Assembly: GCF_014023275.1 (NCBI RefSeq)
Contig: NZ_CP054698.1
Coordinates: forward strand, 2,108,001-2,172,000
Direction: 5' to 3'
DNA length: 64,000 nucleotides
From: Nostoc edaphicum CCNP1411
Lineage (GTDB): Bacteria > Cyanobacteriota > Cyanobacteriia > Cyanobacteriales > Nostocaceae
Shown here: positions 46,526 through 54,785 of the stretch, piece after piece
Position numbering within the stretch: position 1 is the stretch's first letter
Layout: every line of letters starts with the position of its first letter
Translations under genes and position numbers: made by a program
Notes under the pieces: model-generated
Told to the model about the DNA's origin: nothing
Database searches by the model: none
Seen by the model: the letters and a program-made list of their open reading frames with translations, nothing else

Positions 46526-47222
46526 GGTACAACTCGCTGTTGAATTTTTTTAGTAGGTGTTTTTTCATCAAAAACAAGAAATCCAGCCGCAAGTGAGTAA
46601 AAACACATTTGATCCAAAATGCGCTCTTAGTTTATCAAAAGTTGCTTTTTTCTACCCTAGCGAAAAATACTGAAATTATGAAGATTAGAAGTCGCGGCTA
46701 CACAGACAAAACCAGTCTGCGCGGGTTAAAAACTTTCAGTTCTTGTTAGTCCAGTAGCGAATTATATGCCAATATGCTTGGGTTAAGGGCTATTGGCAAA
46801 AATTTTGGGTTTTCGAGACGCGATAAATCGCCGTCTCTACAAGTGTTTTGGTCTTATCTGAACTGTATTGAATTATATCCCTCTTCTGTCACTTTCCGGG
46901 AAAGTGATCGCTAGAAGCCTCATGAGGCAATCAATACAAGCTATACTATTAGAAAAAAATAGGACTTGTATTTGTTATTAGAAAATAATCGCGCAATCGC
47001 TTGTTATACAAAAGCTCTAGATTTTAGAAAAGGCAAATGTTTTCGGAGAGTGACAGAAGAGGGATATTCGCCCAATACTTTTCAAACAACCTCTTATCCG
47101 AACCGTATTGGAATATCACTCAGGTTTCCAATTAGAGGTATCCACCAATGACAAATGACAAATGACCACTTAATCCAACCGACTTTATATAGTAAAGAAA
47201 CAATAAATTGCGAGTAAAAAAA
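46526..47222. other. Intergenic region with MITE and repeat fragments
   Basis: No gene. It contains a hairpin repeat at about 46680-46735, a GAGACGCGATAAATCGCCGTCTC segment near 46815, a MITE at 46875-47067, flanking direct repeats (CTTATCTGAACTGTATTGAA near 46855; CTTATCCGAACCGTATTGGA near 47092), a copy of ACTTTTCAAACAACCTCTTA at 47077, and ACAAATGAC heptamers before the thioesterase gene. Confidence 0.65.
46875..47067. mobile_element. 193-bp MITE-like element with ATATCCCTCTTCTGTCACT ends
   Basis: ATATCCCTCTTCTGTCACTT on the left is matched by AGTGACAGAAGAGGGATAT on the right, 24 bp with one or two mismatches over the arms. The flanks on both sides share CTTATCnGAACnGTATTGnA. A 61-codon frame within it is not protein-like. 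Confidence 0.7.
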
Positions 47223-47978
47223 ATGACCTTCAATTCCTGGGTTATCTGTCCACAACCAAATCCTCAAGCCAACTTGCGTTTATTCTGCTTCTGCTACGCT
47301 GGTGGTAGCTCGGCAATTTTTCGCACATGGCCTAATAATCTACCTAGTAATGTCGAAGTCTGTGCTGTGGAATATCCGGGACGGGGAAGACAGATTAAGT
47401 TAGCACCATTGACGCGATTAGAATCTCTAGTTGAAGCGATCGCTCCAGTTCTTATACCATATTTAGACAAGCCATTCGCTTTCTTCGGTCATAGTATGGG
47501 TGGATTAGTTAGCTTCGAGTTGACACGTCTACTCTGCTCTCAGTATAGTCTTGCTCCCTTTCACCTCTTCATCTCTGCTCGTCGCGCCCCCCAAATCCCC
47601 CTGACAAAACCACCGCTACACATTCTCTCAGATCATGATTTGATTTACGAGCTACGCGATCTTAACGGTACACCCAAGGCAGTACTAGAGAGTACGGAAC
47701 TGATGCAGATGTTTCTCCCTATTTTGCGGGCAGATTTTGCCGTTCTGGAAACTTATATTTACACTCAAAAACAACTACTGGAGTGTCCTATTACTGTTTT
47801 TGGTGGTTTGCAAGACCAAGAAGTTAGTCATGAGGAGCTGCAAGCATGGCAAGAGCAGACAATCGCTGCTTTCTCATTACATGAGTTCAACAGTGACCAC
47901 TTTTTTATCCATTCACACCAACAATCATTACTTAAACTTATATCTCAAGAGTTGCAGATGCGTAAGGGCAGTTCGTGA
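47223..47978 (+). CDS. Type II thioesterase (NRPS/PKS editing type)
   Basis: 251 residues from the ATG at 47223; a TTG 15 bases earlier is in frame. Alpha/beta hydrolase of the GrsT/TEII family: RLFCFCYAGGSSAIFRTWPN, nucleophile in FFGHSMGGLVSFEL, acid in the GGLQDQEVSHEEL region and histidine in FNSDHFFIH. These enzymes remove wrongly loaded groups from carrier proteins of peptide and polyketide synthetases. No synthetase gene is in the window; IS copy 1 lies 90 bp downstream. Confidence 0.92.
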   Translation: MTFNSWVICPQPNPQANLRLFCFCYAGGSSAIFRTWPNNLPSNVEVCAVEYPGRGRQIKLAPLTRLESLVEAIAPVLIPYLDKPFAFFGHSMGGLVSFELTRLLCSQYSLAPFHLFISARRAPQIPLTKPPLHILSDHDLIYELRDLNGTPKAVLESTELMQMFLPILRADFAVLETYIYTQKQLLECPITVFGGLQDQEVSHEELQAWQEQTIAAFSLHEFNSDHFFIHSHQQSLLKLISQELQMRKGSS

Positions 47979-48067
47979 AGAGTGCTGAGTTGCGAGTGCT
48001 GAGTGCTGAGTAATACCAATTTTGTATGAAGCTGCATAGAATTAGATCCCCCCTAGCCCCCCTTTTT

Positions 48068-49767
48068 AAGCTATCCATTATAAACATCTTTCTTAATAAG
48101 AACATTGACAAAAAAGAGTAGTTATGTAGGGAAGGATGGAAGCCAAAAAATCACAAGTGACAGGAGAAAATGGGCACGAGAATCAACAGAGTTTGAAAAA
48201 GTGAAATTTTCGCATGGCAACTTTGGTGTAAAAAACTAATTATCGGTAGTGGAAGAAGGAAAACACCGCAGAAACCGACGATAGGATGGAGCAATAATTA
48301 ATTATTGAAAGACTGGCAAAGCAGCCAACCCTCAACCAGATCATGTAATCGACTTAATCCACGCCAGAGAACTTTTACACCTGGAGAGCCATCGCTTTTG
48401 CGACCTAAAAACCCACCAAGTCGAGCAATCCAATTGACCACTTGAGCCAGAGTCGGTGGTGTAGTATGAGGATAAAGTTGATGATGAATAGTGGTGTAGA
48501 GGACTTGCCACTCATGAGTGGCTAAAACTAGTTCACAACTAGCATCAGGCTGAAAACGAGCTAAGTAAGTCAGCCACAGCAAACGCCAAGCAACGATACT
48601 GTAGGTAGCCAAAGCCATCTCGATTCTGTGGGCAGTTTCGAGTTGTAACTTCTCAATGCCACAGCCACTTTTTTAAAACATAGTGATAACGTTCAATCAA
48701 CCAGCGATAACTATACCATCGCACATACAGTCTGAACATCTTCCAGACAGGTAATCTCTAAGGTAGTCAGCAGTAACCAGGTAATCGGCTCGATCTCTGG
48801 TGGTGGCTCAACTTCTGTGACTAAAATAGCCTGCAATGTCACTAGGTGCTAGAAGTTCTGTTTTGGGGCGATTCTGCGGTGGTGCAATGGTAATTGTGGC
48901 ATGACGAATCTTCAAGATGGCTGTTCTTGGCGTTTGAGTCGCAGAGCGTTTTACCTCTACTGTCATTGTGCCAACCGACTCAACAGACTCTAAAGTTGAC
49001 CATAAATGCTGCTCACTGCCAACTAGACAGCGATTTTGAGTAGCTCGAATCAGAAAATCTGACCCAGGACGACGAGCATCAGCAAATAAGTCATAAAAAT
49101 CGGCTTCTCGGTCAGCAATCGTCACTACTTGTACTGATTCGGGAATGATTGAGTCAGTTTTTTTCAAAGCATCAAGCCATCTTTGACTTTCTTTTTTCTT
49201 TTGTCGGTTTTTGTTTCCTTTGTTCAGATTTTCCTAGTTCTTCTTCGTTTCTTGACCACACATCTTGCTCGATGATGCCCAATGGTATTCCCTGTGGGGA
49301 GACAGTGAAGACTGAGTGGACTTTTAACCCTTTGGCATAAGAACTATCGAGATATCCTGTTCCCGATAGAGCTTTGTGGCTGGTGTAGTTAAGTTCTGTG
49401 GTATCTTGTATTGCCAAGACTACTCTATGTTGGGTAATTCGCTCTACTGTCGCATCGATATGTCCTTGTCTAATCATGGATGGTTTGATGTACGGTGAAT
49501 CCCAGAAGTCATAGGTGGCTTTCGTTTGCGCCCATGTTTCACTTGCTTGCAAAACACTGGCTTCCGGTTTCGCACTTAAATTTTCGACTATTTTGATTAA
49601 CCGTTTGGTTCTTCTGGTGTCACCTAATTCGGTTCTTTCTAGTTCCTGTGTGATCCATTGTTCCATTTGCTGACTTTGCGATGCTTCCGGCTCTTCGTAT
49701 AGACAATACACAATCTCTGGCTTTTGTCCAATTTTCTGTTAAGAAAGATGTTTATAATGGATAGCTT
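48068..49767 (-). mobile_element. IS4-family insertion sequence, copy 1 (1700 bp, defective)
   Basis: Bounded by AAGCTATCCATTATAAACAT (48068) and its exact inverse ending at 49767; the inverted repeats are 29 bp (down to TTTCTTAA). Apart from four single-base insertions it is essentially identical to the copy at 61429-63124. About 200 non-coding bases lie between the transposase stop and the left end. Confidence 0.92.
48298..49711 (-). pseudogene. IS4-family (Tn5-like) transposase, frameshifted
   Basis: The same reading frame as the 469-residue transposase of copy 2, broken by four one-base insertions: an extra T in the run at 49192-49197, an extra base at about 48841-48846 (CACTAGGTG versus CACCGGTG), an extra T at 48731, and an extra T in the run at 48669-48674. 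The first leaves a 179-residue N-terminal piece. No further base differences were noticed. No functional transposase can be made from this copy as written. Confidence 0.9.
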
Positions 49768-50020
49768 GCAAAGGGGGGAACTGGAAAAACATCTATCAAA
49801 GTCCCCCTTTTTAAGGGGGATTTAGGGGGATCGAGATATGTGCAACTTCACATTAAATTGGTATAAGAAGAATAGTATTCAGCACTTATCACTCAGTATG
49901 GTAAACATCGCCCCTGTGGTCATCACATAAACCTTTGCTCCTCTGCTCACTTTATTACTGAAGCAGAGGGCAGTTTTCCTCCTGCCTTCTGCCTTGATTG
50001 ATAAGTAATATTTATACTTA

Positions 50021-50422
50021 TTATTTTTGGGTAGCGATCGCTAATTTTGCCCCTGGAACCTCACGTACCCGATCCATTACAGCCACTACCTTCCCGTGAC
50101 CAACTTTTTCATCAGCATTAATAATTACTAACATTTCTGAGTTTGAACCAATTAAAGTCCGCACTTGCTGTGTCAAATCATCAACTGCAACTTGTTTCTT
50201 GTTTAGGCTTACCACTCCTTGTTCATCTACCGTAATCGTAATTTTAGAGGGAACTTGCTGTTGTTTTGCCGTAGCTGCCTTCGGTAAATTTACTGGCAAA
50301 CCTTCTGAACGGGTTAAAAACAGAGTTGACATGATAAAAAATGTCAAAATTGCAAAAATCACGTCAATCATCGGCAAAATGTTAATCTGTAGCGGAAGTT
50401 CTGGTTCATCTGGTAGACGCAT
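50021..50422 (-). CDS. exbD: ExbD/TolR-family biopolymer transport protein
   Basis: 133 residues from the ATG at 50422, which has a strong GAGGAG nine bases upstream; an ATG at 50443 in the same frame has none. Single N-terminal membrane helix with the conserved proton-carrying Asp (INILPMIDVIFAILTFFIMS), then a periplasmic domain. With ExbB it forms the proton-driven motor that energises TonB. It overlaps exbB by 17 bases. Confidence 0.93.
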   Translation of the reverse strand: MRLPDEPELPLQINILPMIDVIFAILTFFIMSTLFLTRSEGLPVNLPKAATAKQQQVPSKITITVDEQGVVSLNKKQVAVDDLTQQVRTLIGSNSEMLVIINADEKVGHGKVVAVMDRVREVPGAKLAIATQK

Positions 50423-51059
50423 AAGTTTTTTCTCCTCTTTCATAACGACGGCGGTAGAGTAATTCTAGCTGTCCCCCATACTCCTGAATTAAGGCAATTT
50501 GCCGCTGATACAGTCCCCGAAAGGTATTGGCAAACATGAGTATGAATATAGCAACTATCAATCCTGATGCTGTTGATACTAGGGCTTCACTAATCCCAGA
50601 GGTAACACCAGCTGTTTTGCTACCTCCCACGTCACCAACATTTAGGGAGGCAAAGGAGGCGATCAATCCTAATACTGTACCAAGAAGCCCTAAGAGTGGT
50701 GCCAAACTAATGATTGTCTCAAAAATGTTTTGGAAACGTTTTAACACAGGAATCTCAGCCTGCGATTCGCTTTCTAACGCCAAACGAAATTCCTCTGGAT
50801 TTGGCTCCTCTAATTCTAAAGCTGCGAGAAAAATCCGGGCGAGTGGCAAATCTGCATTTTTCTGAAGTTTATCCATTGCACCGACAACATTATCGAGTCG
50901 GTAGAGGTTCAAAACATCTCGCACCACACGGCTTTGACGCTGATTGATCCTTACCCAAAACCGAATCCGCTCAATGATCAGTGCCACACCCAATACCGAA
51001 AATGCCAACAGGGGCCACATGACCACACCACCTGCTGCAAATAAATTTTGAATTCCCAT
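50406..51059 (-). CDS. exbB: ExbB/TolQ/MotA-family proton channel protein
   Basis: 217 residues with three membrane segments (about 10-28, 110-135, 150-178). The conserved motor region is visible: ISLAPLLGLLGTVLGLIASF and VSTASGLIVAIFILMFANTF. Forms the pentameric ExbB scaffold of the TonB energising complex. First gene of exbB-exbD, divergent from tonB across a 340-bp region. Confidence 0.94.
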   Translation of the reverse strand: MGIQNLFAAGGVVMWPLLAFSVLGVALIIERIRFWVRINQRQSRVVRDVLNLYRLDNVVGAMDKLQKNADLPLARIFLAALELEEPNPEEFRLALESESQAEIPVLKRFQNIFETIISLAPLLGLLGTVLGLIASFASLNVGDVGGSKTAGVTSGISEALVSTASGLIVAIFILMFANTFRGLYQRQIALIQEYGGQLELLYRRRYERGEKTYASTR

Positions 51060-51402
51060 GTAGTGCCTCTATAACCTCATCCACAGTACAAAATCAGACT
51101 ACCAGAATCTAGCGGAAAGCTGAAAGTTATTCTCAATAAAATATAAAATATAATGATAATTTTTTCAAATGTAATCATCATGAATTTTATTTAATTGTTT
51201 GTATGTTTTATATAAACTAATTTAATTGAATTGAAACAAAAATTAATTTTGTCTGAAAACCATGATGTTAATAGTTTGATAAAGATGTTTTTACTAGTAC
51301 GTGGTTCCGTAAGGCTATATCAAGTAATTTTAATTTTTTACTTGATATTTGTAACCGTACATTCTAAGATGACTAAGTTAGTGAGAATAGGTAGCAATAG
51401 CT
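51060..51402. promoter_or_regulatory. Divergent exbB/tonB promoter region with Fur-box-like sequence
   Basis: AT-rich shared upstream region. At about 51149-51167 it contains ATAATGATAATTTTTTCA, which approximates three NATAAT hexamers of a Fur box. Iron control would suit an exbBD-tonB locus, but the match is partial in such AT-rich DNA. No gene is seen here. Confidence 0.4.
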
Positions 51403-52839
51403 ATGAGCTTTTCCGGCATTACTGTCGAGCAACGTTCCAAAGAAGTTGAGGCTCTCAAGTCTTTTCTGACTTACAGTCTAATAGGTTCACTGGCGCTGCA
51501 TATCGGCGTACTGTCCTCAGGCATAGGTAATTATTTGACGAGAGTGCCCACAGAAGAAGATGACGCAATAGAATTTGCGATCGTGGATTCTCCGACTGCC
51601 GAACCTGAAAAACCACTTGAAAAAATTCCAGAAGAACCGAAAAAAGAACCAGAAATTATCCAAAAACAGTCTATAGAAACTCCACAAGTACAAAAACCAG
51701 TACAAGAATTTATTGAAAGACCAAAAATTCAGCCAGTTCAAGAACAACCAAAACAAACTACTCAAAACCCCCAACCAACAAATAGGGAAATTGCTCCCAA
51801 GACAGAAGCCCCTGTGACGGCTGTTGCTCCCTCCACAAACCAAAGCAGTCAACAGTTAAGAGGAGTTTTGAGCGGCTTAAGAGATTCACGAGCCAGTCAA
51901 AACCCTAGCGGGGGTGGCGGTGGTAGTGGAGTTCTCACAGGCTCCGGTTCTGGTGTTGCTTTAGGTACGGGTTCAGGAAGTGGCTCTGGCTCTGGTAGTG
52001 GTACGGGTTCAGGAATTGGCTCTGGCTCTGGTAGTGGTACGGGTTCAGGAAGTGGCTCTGGTAATGGAACAGGCAATGAACCAGTAAACCGTCTGCCAGT
52101 AGCAACAGCGCCAACACTTCCAAAAGTTAACACTTCAGGTAATGGTAATGGGAATGGCCGAGCAGCTTGCCGCGAATGTAATGCTAAGTATCCAGAGGCA
52201 GCAAGACGGCGAGGAGTTGAAGGCAGAGTAGAAGTAGCTGTAGATACTGATGCCCAAGGTAATGTTACCAATGTGCGGATTGCTCGCTCCAGTGGAAACC
52301 GCGACTTAGATGAAGAAACCGCCAGACAAGCGCGTAACTGGAAATTAAAACCCGCAGAAGGAGGTAGACAAGGAGTATCGATCGCCACTGAATTTGCCAT
52401 CAAAGGTTCACGGCGATCGCGCCAAGTTCAAGAACGGCAAGCACAAAGACAGGCACAAAGGCAAGCAGAAGAAAGAACTCAGGAAACAAGGGCTGCCAAT
52501 TCCACCGAGGAAAATCCAAGACGCCGACGCAGAGAGTTGTCACCCCCATCAAAACCAGCAATATCTGGATTTAGTAGACGGTTGCAACCCCAAAGAGTCG
52601 AAAATACTCCTACAAGCCCATCATCTGGAGCTAGAACAACTCGCACTCAAGGAACTGCAAGAGAGTCCTTACGCCGCATCCAGCGTGAACGAGCGACTAC
52701 TAATTCATCACAAAAGCCACAACCAACCACAAATCGGCGGCGGCGAAGAGATACTGCTAGCCAAAACAAGTTGCGGGAATCTTTACGCGGTTTACGTCAA
52801 AAACCTCAATCGCAACCTGCTGCTCCTAGTCAGGAGTAA
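51403..52839 (+). CDS. tonB: TonB-family energy transducer with Gly/Ser linker and long basic C-terminal tail
   Basis: 478 residues. The membrane anchor (about 22-42) contains the S-x3-H motif (S29, H33 in GSLALHIGVL) needed to couple to ExbBD. Then an acidic/proline/glutamine spacer (50-150), a Gly/Ser-rich stretch (about 168-223, GSGSGSGSG repeats) and a TonB C-terminal domain at about 255-335 (NAKYPEAARRRGVEGRVEVA, ending in WKLKPA). An unusual pair C256/C259 (AACREC) precedes it. About 140 further residues, rich in Arg, Gln and Ser (RQAQRQAEER, NRRRRRDTAS), extend past the domain that normally ends TonB. Confidence 0.87.
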   Translation: MSFSGITVEQRSKEVEALKSFLTYSLIGSLALHIGVLSSGIGNYLTRVPTEEDDAIEFAIVDSPTAEPEKPLEKIPEEPKKEPEIIQKQSIETPQVQKPVQEFIERPKIQPVQEQPKQTTQNPQPTNREIAPKTEAPVTAVAPSTNQSSQQLRGVLSGLRDSRASQNPSGGGGGSGVLTGSGSGVALGTGSGSGSGSGSGTGSGIGSGSGSGTGSGSGSGNGTGNEPVNRLPVATAPTLPKVNTSGNGNGNGRAACRECNAKYPEAARRRGVEGRVEVAVDTDAQGNVTNVRIARSSGNRDLDEETARQARNWKLKPAEGGRQGVSIATEFAIKGSRRSRQVQERQAQRQAQRQAEERTQETRAANSTEENPRRRRRELSPPSKPAISGFSRRLQPQRVENTPTSPSSGARTTRTQGTARESLRRIQRERATTNSSQKPQPTTNRRRRRDTASQNKLRESLRGLRQKPQSQPAAPSQE

Positions 52840-52950
52840 TCTGTCAACATAATTCGTAATTCGTAATGACGCTCGCGGACTCGCTACCGCTGCGCTAACG
52901 TAATTCGTAATTCAAGGACTAAAGTCCTGACTACGAGCTTATTTATTAAA
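52840..52950. repeat. Repeats downstream of tonB
   Basis: GTAATTCGTAATTC units, a GACGCTCGCGGACTCGCTACC segment of the dispersed GACGCT family and AAGGACTAAAGTCCTGAC, a palindrome related to that at 26171. Confidence 0.7.
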
Positions 52951-52953
52951 TCG

Positions 52954-52987
52954 CCGCCTCCTAAAAACAGGAGGCGGTTGTTTTTTA
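52954..52987 (+). terminator. Intrinsic terminator after tonB
   Basis: CCGCCTCC (52954-52961) pairs with GGAGGCGG (52970-52977) around TAAAAACA, followed by TTGTTTTTT. Confidence 0.85.
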
Positions 52988-53395
52988 GACAGGAATGGCT
53001 TCGTTAGGCGTCACCCCTCTACCATGAGGAAGAGGGGTTAGGAGTGCGGTAATTTTATGATGGGCAATTAGACACACTGGCGATCGCTTGATTTGCAAAT
53101 CGATGGAAGTGAAAGTGAGTAATCCTGCACTTCTCCATCCCCAATTTCTCTGATAAGGGCAATGAAAATCGCCTGCGCCTAAGGAATGGTAGTAGTGTTT
53201 GCTCATCACCAATTATATGCTGAGAAGATAGTCAATGGCTAACTCTCAAGTTGCTCATCTGCACTTTATGTCTAGATGTCAAATTCACTGATTTGAATAA
53301 AACTTCTACATAAACACACACTGATGCGGTTTGATTTGCTTGAATAGCTATATTGATAGGACATTGATAACGTCGGCAATTCACAATTCCTGATT
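52988..53395. other. Intergenic region, no convincing gene
   Basis: About 400 bases. 53005-53045 is a CCCCTCTACCATGAGGAAGAGGGG repeat. A 75-codon minus-strand frame (52985-53212) runs through this repeat and the terminator and is not supported. The promoter of the 53396 gene should be near its right end. Confidence 0.5.
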
Positions 53396-53641
53396 ATGGC
53401 AAGTAAATTCATTGATGTTAGGGAATATACTGTCAGGGCGCACAAAAGACAGATTCATACTCGTGTTTTCCAGTTTGTCTGTAAAGAGTGTAACGATCTG
53501 ACAAAGCGCGAGACTTTCGGCCCTCGACCCTTATATTGTGAGAGATGTCGCCCTCCCCAACCGCCCAAGAAATCCCAGCCAACATCTCACAAAGCAAAAC
53601 CCAGAGCAATGTCTTACAAAAGTGACATCGATTTAAATTGA
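53396..53641 (+). CDS. Small zinc-ribbon-like protein
   Basis: 81 residues, very basic. Two CxxC pairs, FVCKEC and LYCERC, 20 residues apart, suggest a zinc ribbon, followed by a proline/lysine-rich tail ([18 protein letters not shown]). It may bind nucleic acid or ribosomes; no family recognised. It ends ten bases before the next gene, so the two are probably one operon. Confidence 0.72.
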   Translation: MASKFIDVREYTVRAHKRQIHTRVFQFVCKECNDLTKRETFGPRPLYCERCRPPQPPKKSQPTSHKAKPRAMSYKSDIDLN

Positions 53642-53651
53642 TTGACGCCTT

Positions 53652-54692
53652 ATGACTCAAAATGGACAATTAGAACCACCTCCGGGGACTTTTCTCTCAC
53701 CACTGTTGGAATTACGAGACTATTATGCTCGCCTCACAGAAGAGTATGAACGTCTTTTTGTGCAGGCGCGATCGCAACTCGATCATGTAGAAGCGTTGTT
53801 GTCTAACTGGTCTTTTTCTGATGCTAACAAGCAGATATCAAGACTGACGGCGGCTGATGAAACCTCAAATCTTTCCCAAGAAGGCTCTCTGCGATTTTTA
53901 TCACCCCTTGATGACATCAACGAAATCAACTTGGGAGAGTCTGTAGGGTCAGTACGAAAAGACTCAGATCAGGTTGAGATAGATAATTCTTTTTCTGCTG
54001 CTGTTGATACAAAAGAGAGTCAACCTCTAACTACATCAACATCTCCAAAAATCGTCCCAGAGAACAACGATAGTTCAACGAAGGTAGCGGAAATTCCCAT
54101 GCTACCCCAATATCAGCACGCCCTCTCGCGAATGGAAGCTATAAAACAGCTATTGCAAGAGCAGATAGGGACTGTTTGTCATATTGATTTTATCGTGCGA
54201 TCGCTTTATGGAGAGTTAGATTCCAATCTATTCAAAGTAGTTAAAGGTAGGGTTCAATCTTCCCTTACCCAAGGCAGAGAAAGGAATTACTGGGTAACTA
54301 TTCCCGATGAGCCAGGTTGTTATACTCTGGATTTAAGTTTGGTAGCCCCAAGTAATCGCAATGGTGCTTCTAGGAGTATCAAAAACAAAAATAAGAAGCC
54401 TTTCATACCCCCGACGAAAACAGTACCGATGCTCCAAGCCTTTGAGGGTCAATTCTTAATTGATGCCCTCACCTCTCTGTTAGAAGAAAATCCAGGTAAA
54501 GTTTTCAGCGTTGCTGAAGTCATCGCCGGAATTTATGGAGAACTAGATTCTCAGCAAATTAGAGAGATCAAAAATAAGGTGCTGAATGAACTATCTAGAG
54601 GCTATCGGACAGGCAGATTCTCTAGGGTTCCTAATCAAATCGGCTTCTATACTTGGGACTCCAATTTGATATTGAAGGGTAGCTCTCGTTAA
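53652..54692 (+). CDS. Conserved protein with two copies of a winged-helix-like domain
   Basis: 346 residues. After a helical N-terminus and a Ser/Asp-rich linker there are two related C-terminal domains, about 155-240 and 262-345. Each has a helix, then (I/V)xxxYGELDS, then a basic helix (VVKGRVQSSLTQGRERNYWV; EIKNKVLNELSRGYRTGRFS) and a strand ending in GCYTLD or GFYTWD. The pattern looks like a wHTH. DNA binding is an inference. Probably cotranscribed with the zinc-ribbon gene ten bases upstream. Confidence 0.75.
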   Translation: MTQNGQLEPPPGTFLSPLLELRDYYARLTEEYERLFVQARSQLDHVEALLSNWSFSDANKQISRLTAADETSNLSQEGSLRFLSPLDDINEINLGESVGSVRKDSDQVEIDNSFSAAVDTKESQPLTTSTSPKIVPENNDSSTKVAEIPMLPQYQHALSRMEAIKQLLQEQIGTVCHIDFIVRSLYGELDSNLFKVVKGRVQSSLTQGRERNYWVTIPDEPGCYTLDLSLVAPSNRNGASRSIKNKNKKPFIPPTKTVPMLQAFEGQFLIDALTSLLEENPGKVFSVAEVIAGIYGELDSQQIREIKNKVLNELSRGYRTGRFSRVPNQIGFYTWDSNLILKGSSR

Positions 54693-54785
54693 ATTGGGCA
54701 TTGGGCATGGGGCATTGGGCATGGGGCATTGGGAAGAATTTATTTACTCCCTCATCTCCCCCATCTCCCCATCTCCCCAGCCCAC
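54693..54785. repeat. GGGCATT tandem repeats and CCATCTCCC tract
   Basis: TTGGGCATTGGGCATGGGGC-type units (54697-54732) and a pyrimidine-rich CATCTCCCCCATCTCCCC tract fill the gap between convergent genes. Confidence 0.85.

Larger units (their letters stand above)
48013..49864. mobile_element. ATACCAATTT MITE interrupted by IS copy 1
   Basis: ATACCAATTTTGTATGAAGC on the left and its diverged inverse GCAACTTCACATTAAATTGG then TAT on the right (ending 49864) are the ends of one element of about 152 bp once the 1700-bp IS is removed. Next to the IS the left half ends in GCCCCCCTTTTT and the right half begins GCAAAGGGGGG, the two sides of a C-run/G-run hairpin. Confidence 0.7.

Noticed and set aside
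46966..47151. 61-codon plus-strand frame
   Set aside because: It lies mostly within the MITE at 46875-47067 and its flanking repeat.
48298..49711. Programmed frameshifting of the copy 1 transposase
   Set aside because: IS4-family transposases are normally read from one frame, copy 2 is intact in one frame, and four separate insertions cannot be bypassed.
52985..53212. 75-codon minus-strand frame downstream of tonB
   Set aside because: It runs through the tonB terminator and a dispersed CCCCTCTACC repeat; no family recognised and only a weak start.
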